DNA from: Evansella halocellulosilytica
GTDB lineage: Bacteria; Bacillota; Bacilli; Bacillales; Salisediminibacteriaceae
Assembly: GCF_002335745.1 (NCBI RefSeq)
Contig: NZ_NIST01000001.1
Coordinates: 1-64,000 of the forward strand
Reading direction: 5' to 3'
DNA length: 64,000 bases
This document shows positions 34,010 through 44,515 of the stretch, piece after piece (position 1 is the first letter of the stretch; each line of letters starts with the position of its first letter). Under the pieces are notes generated by a model. That model was not told the origin of the DNA. It ran no database searches and saw nothing but the letters and a program-made list of their open reading frames with translations. Both the position numbers and the translations under genes were made by a program.

Positions 34010-34906
34010 CTATATTCCCGTATGATCTTTAATATATTTTCTTGCAAGTAATGCATATTCAAAAGGATTTGCCTTTTTCGGGTCCTGTTCAGCTTCAACT
34101 ACCATCCAGCCTTTATAATCAAGCTTTGCTAATGTATCAAAAATCGGCTTATAATCAATTTGCCCATCTCCTGGTACAGTAAAGGTCCCCTCTTTTACTG
34201 CAGTCAAGAAACTCCAATTTTCCCTTTCCACTCTTTCTGCTACATCAGCTCTTACATCTTTTAAATGAATATGCTTAATCCGAGAAAAGTGTTTTTTTAA
34301 AACAATTAAAGGGTCTTCACCAGAAAAAACAAGGTGACCTGTATCATATAATAAGGACACTAGTTTAGAATCTGTCATCTCCATTAAGCGGTCAATTTCC
34401 TCAGACGTTTGTACGCCAGTTCCCATATGGTGATGGTAAACAAGGGACATCCCTTTTTCATTCGCTAATTCACCTAACATATTTAATCCGTCAGCTACTT
34501 TCTGCCATTCTTCTTCAGTAAAAAGAGGTTTTTCAAGAAATAACGGTCTATTCATCTTTCCTTGAATACTATTACCTTGTTCTGAGATGACGATGACCTT
34601 CGCATCCATTTCATCCAGAAAGTCCCGGTGCTTCATAAATCCATCAACAGTTTCTTGAAGCGGAGCTGAAGTTAAATGCGCACTAAACCATGCACTAGCA
34701 ATTTCTAAGCCTCGTAAAGAAAGTGCCTTTTTTAGCTCCTCAGTATCACGAGGATATTTGTTGCCAACCTCTGTTCCAGTAAATCCAGCTAATGCCATTT
34801 CACTAATACATTGCTCAAATGTATTCTCTCCTCCCAATTCTGGCATATCATCATTCGTCCAGCCGATTGGCGCGATTCCTATTTTGACTTCTCTTGGATT
34901 AAACAT
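34010..34906 (-). CDS. iolE: Inosose dehydratase (2-keto-myo-inositol dehydratase)
   Basis: A 298-residue xylose-isomerase-like TIM barrel. [18 protein letters not shown] at the N-terminus is characteristic of IolE. Metal-binding positions appear in [13 protein letters not shown] (about 152-164), [13 protein letters not shown] (about 192-204) and [10 protein letters not shown]. IolE removes water from scyllo-inosose to give 3D-trihydroxycyclohexane-1,2-dione. It is last of the iol biosynthetic-order genes, 24 bp after iolD. Confidence 0.95.
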   Translation of the reverse strand: MFNPREVKIGIAPIGWTNDDMPELGGENTFEQCISEMALAGFTGTEVGNKYPRDTEELKKALSLRGLEIASAWFSAHLTSAPLQETVDGFMKHRDFLDEMDAKVIVISEQGNSIQGKMNRPLFLEKPLFTEEEWQKVADGLNMLGELANEKGMSLVYHHHMGTGVQTSEEIDRLMEMTDSKLVSLLYDTGHLVFSGEDPLIVLKKHFSRIKHIHLKDVRADVAERVERENWSFLTAVKEGTFTVPGDGQIDYKPIFDTLAKLDYKGWMVVEAEQDPKKANPFEYALLARKYIKDHTGI

Positions 34907-34930
34907 AGCTTCTCACCTCTTCACTGTACA

Positions 34931-36856
34931 TTAATATTTTCGTGCCTTCTTTAATTCTTCCAATCTATCATGATGAGCTTGAACAATTGATTCTTTTTGT
35001 GAGGTTTCAGCTACCCCGACATTCCACCAAGAATCATAGCCATTTGTCATTGTTTTCGGAAGAACCTTGATATCTATTAAGGTAGAAACATCTTGCTTTT
35101 TAGCATCTTCCAATGCAAACAATAAGTCATCAATAGTCTTAACTGAGTATGTTTTCACCCCATATCCAGCTGCACTCTGAGCGAAGTCAATGGAAATAAT
35201 CTCACCTTCCAAAGCATTCGATTCTTTATTCCGCTTCCTGAATTCCGTTGCGAAACTTCCCATTCCGTTTGACATCTGTAAATTATTAATACACCCGAAC
35301 CCAGCATTATCTAATAGTAATATATTAATTTTTTTGTCTTCTTGGAGGCTTGTAACTAGCTCTGAATGAAGCATCATGTAACTACCATCACCTACTAGTG
35401 CATAAACCTCTTGATCAGGCTGTGCCATCTTTACACCAAGGGCTCCAGATATTTCATAACCCATACAAGAATAACCGTACTCCATATGGTAGGTGTTCGG
35501 CTTACGGTTTACCCACATTCGTTGCAAGTCACCAGGTAAACTTCCTGATGCACCTACAATGATTGCATCCTCATCAATGTGTTTGTTAATATGTCCGAGC
35601 ACTTCTGTTTGTGTCAATGTAGAGTTTAAAGCTTCAGTATATTCAGAAAGTATTTCATCTAAATGTCCGCTAACTTCTGGATTGAAGTCCTTCTTGTCGA
35701 AAGAAACTTCATACAGACGGTTCAGTTCTGTTTCCCAATCCACTTTTGCTTTTTTAATTTCTCCTTCATATGACGATTGATAGCCATGCTCTTCTAAAAG
35801 CTGGTCTATTGCAATTAATGATTCACGTGCATCAGCAACAACCTTTACAGCATCTAGTTTCCCTGCATGGAATTCAGAAACATTAAGCATTAAATAATCA
35901 ACATGTTCATTTTGGAAAAGTTGTTTTGAAGCAGTTGTAAAGTCTGTTAAGCGAGTACCGATACCAATAACTAAATCCGTATCTTTTGCTAACCTGTTAG
36001 CCGCGAGATTTCCGGTAACACCCACACCTCCTACGTTCATTGGATCTGAACTTTCAACAGCACTCTTGCCTGCCTGCGTTTCACCAAATGGAATGTTATA
36101 TTTATTTGCGAAGTTCTTTAACGCTTCCCCAGCTTCAGAGTACCGCACACCACCGCCGCAAATAATAAATGGCTTCTTTTTACTTGTAATTAATGAGAGG
36201 GCATCACCTAATTCAAGGGCTGTCGGTATTCTTCTGTCGATCCGGTGTACTCTTTTTTGGAAGAAGTACTCTGGAAAATCGTATGCTTCTCCTTGCACAT
36301 CTTGCGGCAGGGAAATTGTGACAGCTCCAGTATCCCCTTGGTTCGTCAGTACTCTCATGGCATTGATCAGCGCTGACATAACCTGTTCTGGACGATTGAC
36401 TCGGTCCCAGTACTTACTCACCGGCCGAAGAGCATCATTAGTAGATAAAGTTGAATCATGTGTTTGTTCAATTTGCTGTAAGACTGGATCTGGCTGTCTA
36501 CTTGCAAAGGTATCCCCTGGAAGAAGCAATACAGGAATGTTATTCGCTGTAGCTGTTGCGGCTGCTGTTACCATGTTCGCTGAGCCAGGTCCAACTGATG
36601 ACGTACAAGCAATCAATTGCTTGCGATGTTTTTGTTTTGCATAAGCGATTGCTGCATGAGCCATCCCTTGCTCATTTCGCCCTTGATATACTTCTAAGTC
36701 TCCACAGTCCTCTTCTAATGCTTGACCTAAGCCGACGACATTTCCGTGACCAAAAATCGTAAAAATCCCTTTAAATGCTTTATGTTGTTGTCCCTCAACT
36801 TCAAGATATTGTTCATTCAAAAACTTTACTATAGCTTGAGCTGTCGTCAAACGCAT
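34931..36856 (-). CDS. iolD: 3D-(3,5/4)-trihydroxycyclohexane-1,2-dione hydrolase
   Basis: A 641-residue thiamine-diphosphate enzyme of the acetolactate-synthase fold. The TPP domain motif is [11 protein letters not shown]...[12 protein letters not shown] (GDG-x-N region, about residues 492-525); the N-terminal Glu of the TPP activation region is in [15 protein letters not shown]. IolD hydrolytically opens the ring of the IolE product to 5-deoxy-glucuronate. ATG 36856 is preceded by GAGGTGATAG. It has full family length. A hairpin at 36897 separates it from iolA. Confidence 0.95.
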   Translation of the reverse strand: MRLTTAQAIVKFLNEQYLEVEGQQHKAFKGIFTIFGHGNVVGLGQALEEDCGDLEVYQGRNEQGMAHAAIAYAKQKHRKQLIACTSSVGPGSANMVTAAATATANNIPVLLLPGDTFASRQPDPVLQQIEQTHDSTLSTNDALRPVSKYWDRVNRPEQVMSALINAMRVLTNQGDTGAVTISLPQDVQGEAYDFPEYFFQKRVHRIDRRIPTALELGDALSLITSKKKPFIICGGGVRYSEAGEALKNFANKYNIPFGETQAGKSAVESSDPMNVGGVGVTGNLAANRLAKDTDLVIGIGTRLTDFTTASKQLFQNEHVDYLMLNVSEFHAGKLDAVKVVADARESLIAIDQLLEEHGYQSSYEGEIKKAKVDWETELNRLYEVSFDKKDFNPEVSGHLDEILSEYTEALNSTLTQTEVLGHINKHIDEDAIIVGASGSLPGDLQRMWVNRKPNTYHMEYGYSCMGYEISGALGVKMAQPDQEVYALVGDGSYMMLHSELVTSLQEDKKINILLLDNAGFGCINNLQMSNGMGSFATEFRKRNKESNALEGEIISIDFAQSAAGYGVKTYSVKTIDDLLFALEDAKKQDVSTLIDIKVLPKTMTNGYDSWWNVGVAETSQKESIVQAHHDRLEELKKARKY

Positions 36857-36896
36857 CCTCTATCACCTCGTCTTCGAATAGTTATATACTTAGAGG

Positions 36897-36924
36897 AAGC
36901 CGGATAGATTGACCTACCCGACTT
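36897..36924 (-). promoter_or_regulatory. Intercistronic hairpin between iolA and iolD
   Basis: On the minus strand AAGTCGGGTAG pairs with CTATCCGGCTT (G-U pairs allowed) around a 6-nt loop, starting 8 bp after the iolA stop. No T run follows; a processing or attenuation site is likelier than a full terminator. Confidence 0.45.
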
Positions 36925-36931
36925 GCAGTTT

Positions 36932-38389
36932 TTATGTCCAACGCGATGTTAACATCTTCTTGCGAGTATAGAATTCTACACCGTCATTTCCATTCGCATG
37001 TAAATCACCGTAGAAAGAATCTTTCCAGCCTGAGAATGGGAAAAATGCCATAGGAGCTGGAACTCCAATATTTACGCCGAGCATTCCTGCATCAATTTTT
37101 TCACGGAACTGACGAACTTGACCACCGTTAGTTGTAAAAATACAAGCGCCGTTTGCAAATCGAGATTGATTTGAAAGTTCGATCGCTTCAGATAAGCTTT
37201 TTACTCTTGATACAGATAGAACAGGTGCAAAAATTTCATCCTGCCAGATTTTCATTTCATTCGTTACTCCATCAAAAATTGTAGGTCCGACGAAGTATCC
37301 TTTGTCTTGTGCTCCGACATCATTTCGTCCATCACGGACAAGTCGCGCTCCTTCCTTTTCCCCTGTCTCAATGTACTGTAGTGTACGTTTTTTATGATCT
37401 TCACGAATGACAGGACCTAAAAACACATCATCTTCTAATCCATTACCAATCGTAATTTCATTTGATTTTTTCACTAATAAATCAATGAATTCATCAGCTA
37501 CTCCTTCTTCAACAGCAACGACTGCACATGCCATGCATCGCTCTCCAGCTGAGCCAAACGCAGCGGTTAAAATTTGTGTCGCTGCATTTTCCAAATCAGC
37601 GTCATTTAAAACGATCGAGTGGTTTTTCGCCCCGGCAAGTGCTTGAACACGTTTTAAGTTTTCCGTTCCTTTTTTGTACACATATTCAGCTACTGGTTGG
37701 GAACCGACAAAGGATACAGCTTTAATTTTTTTATTCTCTAAAATACCATTTACAACATCACGAGCTCCATGGACAATATTAAGCACGCCATCTGGAAGAC
37801 CTGCTTCTGCAAATAGTTCTGCTAGTCGGTTTGCAAGTAATGGTGTTCGTTCAGAAGGCTTTAATACAAAAGTATTTCCAACTGCAATCGCTAACGGGAA
37901 CATCCAGCACGGTACCATCATTGGAAAGTTAAAAGGCGTAATGCCCCCAACAACACCAATAGGATAACGATACATGCCAGACTCAAGACCATTTGATATG
38001 TCTGGAAGCTGTTTTCCCATCATCAAGCTTGGTGCTCCAGCAGCAAATTCAACACATTCAATTCCCCGTTGAACTTCTCCCTGTGCTTCTTTTAGGCTTT
38101 TTCCGTTTTCTGTTGTAATAATTTTAGCAAGCTCATCCCAATGTTCTACGAGAAGTTGCTGATATTTAAATAGAATTCTTGCCCGTTTGGGGACAGGAAC
38201 CTCATTCCATGATTCAAATGCTTTTTCAGCAACCTCTGCTGCATGGTCTAACTCTTCAAACGTAGAAAGGGGAACATAGGCAATCACTTCTCCTGTAGCT
38301 GGATTGTACACTTCTTCTGTTTTGCACGTTGATTCAACCCACTGTCCACCGATATAGTTTTTTAATTGTTGAACTGACGCAACCCCCAT
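36932..38389 (-). CDS. iolA: Methylmalonate-semialdehyde / malonate-semialdehyde dehydrogenase (CoA-acylating)
   Basis: A 485-residue aldehyde dehydrogenase. [11 protein letters not shown] start, [18 protein letters not shown] (about 153-170), [13 protein letters not shown] nucleotide loop and [12 protein letters not shown] with catalytic Cys (about 284) are typical of MmsA/IolA rather than ordinary ALDHs. In this operon it converts malonate semialdehyde to acetyl-CoA, the last step of inositol breakdown. TTAGGAGGC precedes ATG 38389. Confidence 0.95.
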   Translation of the reverse strand: MGVASVQQLKNYIGGQWVESTCKTEEVYNPATGEVIAYVPLSTFEELDHAAEVAEKAFESWNEVPVPKRARILFKYQQLLVEHWDELAKIITTENGKSLKEAQGEVQRGIECVEFAAGAPSLMMGKQLPDISNGLESGMYRYPIGVVGGITPFNFPMMVPCWMFPLAIAVGNTFVLKPSERTPLLANRLAELFAEAGLPDGVLNIVHGARDVVNGILENKKIKAVSFVGSQPVAEYVYKKGTENLKRVQALAGAKNHSIVLNDADLENAATQILTAAFGSAGERCMACAVVAVEEGVADEFIDLLVKKSNEITIGNGLEDDVFLGPVIREDHKKRTLQYIETGEKEGARLVRDGRNDVGAQDKGYFVGPTIFDGVTNEMKIWQDEIFAPVLSVSRVKSLSEAIELSNQSRFANGACIFTTNGGQVRQFREKIDAGMLGVNIGVPAPMAFFPFSGWKDSFYGDLHANGNDGVEFYTRKKMLTSRWT

Positions 38390-38441
38390 AATAATGCCTC
38401 CTAAAATAATTATTGATTAAGTGATCCTGAGAAACGTTCGC

Positions 38442-39446
38442 TTAAAGATGCACTTTTTCTGCTGTTTTCATAAACTCATTGATTTCATCTACTGTCGGCA
38501 TCGCATCTGAGCAGCTATGTTTGGAAATAACAATAGATGCAGATGCACTTCCAAATTCCATTGCTCTAGGAATGTCCCAGCCTTGCAATAATCCGTATAT
38601 AAAAGCAGATGCATACGAGTCTCCAGCACCAAACGTTTTTAGCACTTTTGATTTAAAAATGCCGCCACGGTGCGAGAGTCCATCTGCTGTGTAGGCGATG
38701 GATCCTTCTGATCCATGTTTAATAACAACGATTTTTGCATTATAATCAAACCATCTTTGGGCTGTTTTCTGATCATCAGACTCATAATCTTTTATAAACT
38801 GCTCCATCAAATCGAATTCCTCTCGTGTTCCAATAATGACATCGCACTTTTCAGCAGCCAAACTATAATAAACCGCTGTTTCATTTGAAGAATTCCATGT
38901 ATACGGACGATAATCTACATCAAAAATCACTGTGACATGATGTTTTCGTGCATACTCAAGTGCAAGAAAAACAGCCTCTCTTGACGGACTCGCAGCAAGT
39001 GCTGTGCCTGATACGAGTAATACTTTTGCCTGCTTAATGTAATCTTCTGATACATCATCGGTTGATAATGTAAGATCGGCTACATTGTCCCGGTACATGA
39101 GAATGCTGCAATCTTCTGGACTAAGAATCTCTGTAAATGCTAAGCCCGTTACGGCTCCTGTTTGGTCAACAGACACATTGGATGTGTCGATCTCATTCTC
39201 GTTCAAATAATTCGTAATAAATCGCCCCATTTGATCGTTTGAAACTTTACCAATAAATCCAGCGTTAAGTCCGAGGCGACTCGATCCGATCGTAATATTC
39301 GCAGGAGAACCACCTACATATTTCGTAAATGTTTTCGTCTCCTCCATTGGACGATGTATTTCGTTTGCATTTAAGTCAACACATAATCGGCCAATTCCAA
39401 TAATATCGATAGGCCTGTTTTGCACGAAACTCAATCCATTCATCAT
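38442..39446 (-). CDS. iolC: 5-dehydro-2-deoxygluconokinase
   Basis: About 334 residues, PfkB family. IDIIGIGRLCVDLNANEIHRPME and KYVGGSPANITIGSSRLGL are the substrate-side motifs; KTFGAGDSYASAFIYGLLQG holds the catalytic Asp (GAGD). IolC phosphorylates 5-dehydro-2-deoxygluconate. Start: AAAGGAG is 8 nt before ATG 39446; the GTG at 39455 is too close. No IolJ aldolase gene for the next step is in the window. Confidence 0.94.
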   Translation of the reverse strand: MMNGLSFVQNRPIDIIGIGRLCVDLNANEIHRPMEETKTFTKYVGGSPANITIGSSRLGLNAGFIGKVSNDQMGRFITNYLNENEIDTSNVSVDQTGAVTGLAFTEILSPEDCSILMYRDNVADLTLSTDDVSEDYIKQAKVLLVSGTALAASPSREAVFLALEYARKHHVTVIFDVDYRPYTWNSSNETAVYYSLAAEKCDVIIGTREEFDLMEQFIKDYESDDQKTAQRWFDYNAKIVVIKHGSEGSIAYTADGLSHRGGIFKSKVLKTFGAGDSYASAFIYGLLQGWDIPRAMEFGSASASIVISKHSCSDAMPTVDEINEFMKTAEKVHL

Positions 39447-39523
39447 TATTAGCACTCCTTTACTTCAGCTTGTGGACTTTAAACAAACTTGTTTAATTCC
39501 TTTTTCACCCTTAGTTTACTGCT

Positions 39524-40342
39524 TTATTTCGTTTCCATCACATTTTCAAAAAGCCATTCATGATCAGGGTCATTGTTGAATTTCCACTTTCTTATCGGAC
39601 CTGCCATTACGTTTAAGTAGTATGATTCATACCCAGGAACAGCTGATACGGGGTGATATCCTTCAGGAACTAAAACGACATTTTTGTTTTCTACAGCGAG
39701 TGTTTCATTTAACGTTCTGTCATCGTTGTACACTCGCTGAAAAACAAAGCCCTGTTCTGGATTAATCTGGTGATAATACGTTTCTTCTAAATAAGTTTCA
39801 TGCGGAAAATTATCTTTATCGTGTTTATGCGGCGGATAGCTAGACGTATTTCCATCCGGTGTATATACTTCCACAACTAGTAAAGAATCAGCTGGTTCAT
39901 CTTCTGGAAGAATATTATGAATTTTTCGAGCCATTTTGCCGTATCCGCGGTCAGCTGTTCCAACATCTTGTGGCTTAATTAAGCGCGCTTCGAACGTTCC
40001 TTTACCAGGGGATGCACAAATAGCCAACTCTAAATCAGTTAACGCGGTTACTTCATATTGGTCATCATTTGGGACATAGACAGAAAATGGAGGAATTTTT
40101 TCAAAAACGCTCATTCTCTCCCCAATCTGATTAAACTGTTCCTTTGAAGTATGCACATTGGCTTTACCAGTTAAAAATACGAGACAAACCTCATTGCCTT
40201 CGGTTTGTTTATTAAGCTTCTCTCCCTGTTTTAACGAATACACTTCAAATCCAACATAATCCCAGCCAGCTAATTCCGGGGTAACAGATAAAATTTTTCC
40301 ATCTTTTTCTGGGGATGAAGGCTTTACAATTAATTCGGACAT
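39524..40342 (-). CDS. iolB: 5-deoxy-glucuronate isomerase
   Basis: A 272-residue bicupin. The metal-binding cupin motif SYPPHKHDKDNFPHETYLEETYYH (His and Glu ligands about 168-191) and a second histidine in VPEGYHPVSAVPG are characteristic of IolB. It isomerises 5-deoxy-glucuronate to 5-dehydro-2-deoxygluconate. CAGGAGG precedes ATG 40342. It sits 78 bp upstream of iolC's start. Confidence 0.95.
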   Translation of the reverse strand: MSELIVKPSSPEKDGKILSVTPELAGWDYVGFEVYSLKQGEKLNKQTEGNEVCLVFLTGKANVHTSKEQFNQIGERMSVFEKIPPFSVYVPNDDQYEVTALTDLELAICASPGKGTFEARLIKPQDVGTADRGYGKMARKIHNILPEDEPADSLLVVEVYTPDGNTSSYPPHKHDKDNFPHETYLEETYYHQINPEQGFVFQRVYNDDRTLNETLAVENKNVVLVPEGYHPVSAVPGYESYYLNVMAGPIRKWKFNNDPDHEWLFENVMETK

Positions 40343-40423
40343 GTTTGAATTCCTCCTGTTTTTATTAAATACCTTTATTAATAACTAACTGAACATTAAC
40401 AACCAGTGCTCAACTGACATTAA

Positions 40424-41455
40424 TCAAATAGCTTTAAAAAGTTTATCCTCAATTTCAATGATTTTCACAGAGCGATTTTCTCGCAAAGAAAGGTTTGCTG
40501 CATGTGCTAAAAGCTCAGCTTGGAATCCGTCCTCACCACTGCATCGAACTGGCTGGCCAGTCAAAACCGCTTCAACAAAGGAATGAAGTTCTTCTATAAA
40601 TGCACCATGATAACGATCGAGAAAGAAATACTTTGGCTTATCAATGACAATTGATTGATTTGTACTAATTTCTACATTTGTTAACCGTTCATTGTTTGCA
40701 CTGGCAGCACCTTGACTCCCAAATACTTCTATTCGCTGGTCATATCCGTATTCTGCTTTTCTGCTATTATCAATAACCCCGAGAGAACCATCCTCAAAAG
40801 TTAACGTGATAATTGCAGTATCAATATCATCACATTCGCCAATTTCCGGATTTACTAAATTAGCACCTTTTACGAATACCTCTGTTACTTTCGACCCTGA
40901 TAAATACCTCATCATATCGAAGTCATGGATAGTCATGTCGATAAACAATCCACCTGAACGTTCAATGTAAGATTTTGGTGGTGGCTCTGGGTCTCTAGAA
41001 GTAACTTTTAAGATATGTGGTTCCCCAATAACCCCTGCATCAACCGTTTCATAGACTTTCCGAAAATGTTTATCAAATCGTCGGTTAAATCCGATTTGAA
41101 ATTTCACGTCTGCTTCAGCTACAGCTTGCAGTGCTTTCTTTGTTTCTTCAATATTGAAGCTGATTGGTTTTTCGCAGAAAATATGTTTCCCTGCAGCAGC
41201 TGCCTCAATAATGATTTGGACGTGTGAATCGGTAGAAGTACAAATTAAAACTGCATCAATTTCTTTATTCTCAAGAACTTTTGTGTAATCAGTCGTTACA
41301 TAATTCACTGCTTTTTCTAGATTGGATCCTTTAATGTGCTCAAGGTTCACATCTGAAACAGCAATGAGGCTCGCTGTATTCATTTGCAAAATGTTATTTG
41401 CGTGCAATTGACCAATTCGCCCTGCTCCTATAATTGCAAGATTTAACTTTTTCAA
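40424..41455 (-). CDS. iolG: Myo-inositol 2-dehydrogenase
   Basis: About 343 residues, Gfo/Idh/MocA family: NLAIIGAGRIGQLHANNIL (NAD motif), GKHIFCEKPISF (EKP, catalytic Lys) and GGLFIDMTIHDFDMMRYL (His/Asp catalytic pair). Start: GGAGGGG, misread as codons 2-3 of a longer ORF from 41473, places TTG 41455 (MKKLNLAIIG) at ~9 nt spacing. It is first gene of iolG-B-C-A-D-E-lacI; an AAGCGCTT palindrome lies ~60 bp upstream. The enzyme oxidises myo-inositol to scyllo-inosose. Confidence 0.92.
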   Translation of the reverse strand: MKKLNLAIIGAGRIGQLHANNILQMNTASLIAVSDVNLEHIKGSNLEKAVNYVTTDYTKVLENKEIDAVLICTSTDSHVQIIIEAAAAGKHIFCEKPISFNIEETKKALQAVAEADVKFQIGFNRRFDKHFRKVYETVDAGVIGEPHILKVTSRDPEPPPKSYIERSGGLFIDMTIHDFDMMRYLSGSKVTEVFVKGANLVNPEIGECDDIDTAIITLTFEDGSLGVIDNSRKAEYGYDQRIEVFGSQGAASANNERLTNVEISTNQSIVIDKPKYFFLDRYHGAFIEELHSFVEAVLTGQPVRCSGEDGFQAELLAHAANLSLRENRSVKIIEIEDKLFKAI

Positions 41456-41512
41456 TAACAACAACCCCTCCATGTCTTTAATGCCACTATTTTTCCTTCT
41501 TTTCTATTTAGG

Positions 41513-41527
41513 GGTAAGCGCTTTATC
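41513..41527. promoter_or_regulatory. LacI/cre-like operator GGTAAGCGCTTTATC before iolG
   Basis: Near-palindrome centred on AAGCGCTT, ~60 bp upstream of the iolG start. Almost the reverse complement of the site at 47361 (GGTAAAGCGCTTACC). The rest of the 293-bp gap (41474-41766) is T-rich without a gene and probably holds the iol promoter. It could be CcpA cre or the target of the LacI protein at 32865. Confidence 0.55.
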
Positions 41528-41766
41528 AAAGTTTACTCTTACCCTCTTTTTTTCCGTGTTATTAATCTTTCTTTTTCATTAAATCGCTATTTTTTGATGT
41601 AGATTTTTTTTTTTACTGAAAATTAAAGTCATTTTTTGAAGCCGCGGTATGATTTTTGAAAGGTGAAAATACTATTTCATTAATAGTTGATGAAAGAATA
41701 GCTTTCCTCCCCTTTTAATGCCTACTTTCTGATGAAACAATATTTTTCCATCGACTCAAACATCCA

Positions 41767-42579
41767 TTATTTCATTTTCATGAATAGGTCTCGTTCACTA
41801 TATAAGTCAGAAATCACCTTTGCAATTGCGTGGTTTTCATGGTGAAAAGTAACTTCTGATGCCACCTCTTTTAAGTCAGGATGAGCATTTTCTACAGCAA
41901 TTCCTTTATCCGCTGTTTTTACCATCGTATAATCATTGAGATTATCTCCAATACAAATCGTTTCAATCGATGGACGGTTCAATAGTTTCTTTAGTTCCAT
42001 AACAGCTTTACCTTTCGAAACGCCATTCGGTAAAATTTCTAGATAATTGCTCTCAGAATAAACGAGTGAAAATGCAAACGGACTTTCTTTGACAAATTTT
42101 TCATATTGTTCGAGCTTTGACCTTTCTGCAATGATTAAGGTTTTGTTTATGGGTGCGTTATAAACATCATTTCGTACCTTCACATGGACAGAATCCTTCT
42201 TTTCATAACCTTCTGTTACCGAATTTTTTTCATGTGTGTAAATGTCGCCATTTTGATAAAATAGCAAACTCACTTGATCATCTGAGAGTTCTATTAATTT
42301 TTTATAAAAACTTATACTCAACTCATAGTCTCTCTCAAAGAGAACCCTTTTTGTTAAAGGACAGTAAATCTTTGCACCATTATATAAAATTAAAGGAATA
42401 TCTACCTTCACTTGCTCAACAAAGGCTTTAACCGCACGCTCCATTCGACCAGTAGCAAAGGTAAACAAACCTCCTTCTTCCTTAAAACGTTGAATAGCCT
42501 TTTCATTCTCCGGACTTATAAGTTGGTTGAGGTCTAAAAGAGTTCCATCTAAGTCTGTAATGATTAATTTATTATTCAA
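41767..42579 (-). CDS. HAD-superfamily (Cof type) sugar phosphatase
   Basis: A 270-residue HAD IIB phosphatase: TDLDGTLLDLNQ (nucleophile and acid Asp, residues 7 and 9), FATGRM, KGKAVMELKKLL (motif III Lys) and CIGDNLNDYTMV (motif IV). The start is TTG 42579 directly after AAGGAGGTGGGGTA. It lies 12 bp after the inositol-monophosphatase-family gene in the importer operon. Two different phosphatases in one importer operon suggest that phosphorylated compounds are the imported nutrient. Confidence 0.9.
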   Translation of the reverse strand: MNNKLIITDLDGTLLDLNQLISPENEKAIQRFKEEGGLFTFATGRMERAVKAFVEQVKVDIPLILYNGAKIYCPLTKRVLFERDYELSISFYKKLIELSDDQVSLLFYQNGDIYTHEKNSVTEGYEKKDSVHVKVRNDVYNAPINKTLIIAERSKLEQYEKFVKESPFAFSLVYSESNYLEILPNGVSKGKAVMELKKLLNRPSIETICIGDNLNDYTMVKTADKGIAVENAHPDLKEVASEVTFHHENHAIAKVISDLYSERDLFMKMK

Positions 42580-42591
42580 TACCCCACCTCC

Positions 42592-43389
42592 TTAATCATT
42601 AACATTAATACTTTCTACTAGGTTTTTATGAATATGACCATTACTTGCAACTAGCCCTCTTGTTGTGAGGTTATACGTTTCTCCAGTTATAGCTGTTGCC
42701 GTTCCTCCAGCTTCATTTACAAGTAAGTAACCTGCTGCTACATCCCAAACATTTAAGCCTTGCTCCCAAAATCCTTCCATTCTGCCTGCTGCTACATATG
42801 CTAAATGTAACGCCGCTGAACCAAAGGTGCGAATATTACCGCAAACAGGACCTAATGTATTAATGGTATTAATAACTTTTGCTCGGTCACCTTTAACGTC
42901 AGATGGATAGCCTGTGGCAAGAACGCACCCTTCCAAATCATCATTTTCAGAAACAGTTAATCTATTATTATTTAAGAATGCACCTTTCCCTTTTTCTGCC
43001 CAAAACATTTCATCTAGATTAGGATCGTATATAACGCCAAGTATGACTTGTTTTTTATAGCTTAAAGCAAGCGATATTGTATAACCAGGTAAACCATGAA
43101 CAAAGTTTGTCGTTCCATCAATTGGGTCTATAATCCAGATATAATCATCACTTTCAGCAACGGCATTTACGTCCTCCCCTCCAGCAACTCCTTCTTCCCC
43201 AATAATTTTGTGCTCAGGGTAATACTCATGGATTCTATTTCGAATAAAACTCTCTGATTTTTGATCAACTTCTGTTACTAAATCAGCTTTGGAAGACTTT
43301 TCTTCAACTTTAAAATCACCGTCTACATAATCTTTAATGAGTCCCCCAGCTTCTCTTGCCATCCGTAAAGCTAAATTAATATACCCCAT
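42592..43389 (-). CDS. Inositol monophosphatase family protein
   Basis: About 265 residues. IMPase metal motifs: GEEGVAGG (Glu, about 67-74), WIIDPIDGTTNFVHG (about 92-106) and WDVAAGYLLVNEAGG (about 217-231). All acidic metal ligands are present. Start: AAGGAAG is 8 nt before ATG 43389; the GTG at 43398 is too close. It lies 18 bp after the ABC ATPase gene and immediately upstream of the HAD gene. Together with the adjacent iol operon, a myo-inositol-phosphate phosphatase activity is the simplest reading, although IMPase-fold proteins also hydrolyse fructose-1,6-bisphosphate and PAP. Confidence 0.9.
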   Translation of the reverse strand: MGYINLALRMAREAGGLIKDYVDGDFKVEEKSSKADLVTEVDQKSESFIRNRIHEYYPEHKIIGEEGVAGGEDVNAVAESDDYIWIIDPIDGTTNFVHGLPGYTISLALSYKKQVILGVIYDPNLDEMFWAEKGKGAFLNNNRLTVSENDDLEGCVLATGYPSDVKGDRAKVINTINTLGPVCGNIRTFGSAALHLAYVAAGRMEGFWEQGLNVWDVAAGYLLVNEAGGTATAITGETYNLTTRGLVASNGHIHKNLVESINVND

Positions 43390-43406
43390 GTGCTTCACTT
43401 CCTTAA

Positions 43407-44513
43407 TTAATATTCGGGATCAAATGAAAGTACCTTGGCACAACGATCTTTAATGTTTAATCTAACAGTATCACCTGGATTATAAATGCCATTAATAATA
43501 TGGTTGTAATCCTCAACAATAATTGATTGATTTCCAATTGTTACTTCGTATTCAACAAATGAACCAAAGTAGGTTGTTCGTAATACATTCCCTTCATATT
43601 TTCCATCATTTGAAATAATCCAAAATTCAGGTCTGACTACACAATGAACTTTGTTCCCCACTTCCTCATTATTATCATTTTCCACTTCGATTGAATACCC
43701 ATCAAAAGCGAATGTAACATTTAGCGGATCGACCTTTTCAAGGGTCCCTTCTAAGAAGTTTGCTTTCCCCATAAAGTTAGCAACAAATTGATTATTAGGC
43801 TTTGTATAAATTTCAATTGGAGATCCTACCTGTTCGATTTTGCCGTCATTCATAATGACCACTTTATCGGAAATAGCCATCGCTTCCGTTTGATCGTGTG
43901 TAACATACAAACTTGTTATATTAAGGCGTTGTTGCAATTTTCTTAGCTCTTCACGCATGTAAACTCTTAATTTCGCATCTAAATTTGATAACGGCTCATC
44001 AAATAATAAAACTTTAGGCTCTGTAACTACAGCACGAGCTAAAGCAACCCTTTGCTGCTGACCACCAGATAATTGTGATGGCGAGCGATCTCTAAACTGT
44101 TGTAAATGCATGAGATCTAAAACTTTCTCTACTCTTTCTTTCACTTCTTTTTTAGCAACACCTTTAATCTTCAATCCATAAGCTACATTTTCATAGATCG
44201 TTAAATGAGGGAATAATGCGTAACTTTGAAATACCATCCCAACATCTCTTTTATTGGCTGGAATATCTGTGACGTCTTCATTCCCGATAAATATTTTCCC
44301 ATCATTAGGGTGCTCAAATCCCGCAAGCATTCTTAATGTCGTCGTTTTTCCACAACCTGAAGGGCCAAGTAATGTTACTAACTCTCCTGAGTTGATATTT
44401 AAATCAATATGATCTACTGCATAATGCTCTTTTGAACCAGAATGTGCTGGGAACACTTTTAATAATTGACTTAACTTCACTGGTGATGTAGTCGTATTTA
44501 ATGTCGTCGTCAT
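43407..44513 (-). CDS. ABC transporter ATP-binding protein, FbpC/AfuC type
   Basis: A 368-residue ATPase: Walker A GPSGCGKTT (about 54-62), signature LSGGQQQRVALARA, Walker B VLLFDEPLSNLD, H-loop THDQTEAM, and a C-terminal regulatory TOBE-like domain of ~100 residues. It belongs to the iron(III)/phosphonate/hexose-phosphate subfamily. GGGAGG precedes ATG 44513, 3 bp after the permease stop. Unlike the two CUT1 importers, this system carries its own ATPase. Confidence 0.92.
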   Translation of the reverse strand: MTTTLNTTTSPVKLSQLLKVFPAHSGSKEHYAVDHIDLNINSGELVTLLGPSGCGKTTTLRMLAGFEHPNDGKIFIGNEDVTDIPANKRDVGMVFQSYALFPHLTIYENVAYGLKIKGVAKKEVKERVEKVLDLMHLQQFRDRSPSQLSGGQQQRVALARAVVTEPKVLLFDEPLSNLDAKLRVYMREELRKLQQRLNITSLYVTHDQTEAMAISDKVVIMNDGKIEQVGSPIEIYTKPNNQFVANFMGKANFLEGTLEKVDPLNVTFAFDGYSIEVENDNNEEVGNKVHCVVRPEFWIISNDGKYEGNVLRTTYFGSFVEYEVTIGNQSIIVEDYNHIINGIYNPGDTVRLNIKDRCAKVLSFDPEY

Positions 44514-44515
44514 AT

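Noticed and set aside
36066-36644. 192-residue + strand ORF antisense to iolD
   Set aside because: No ribosome site or recognisable domain; the minus-strand frame encodes a conserved IolD.
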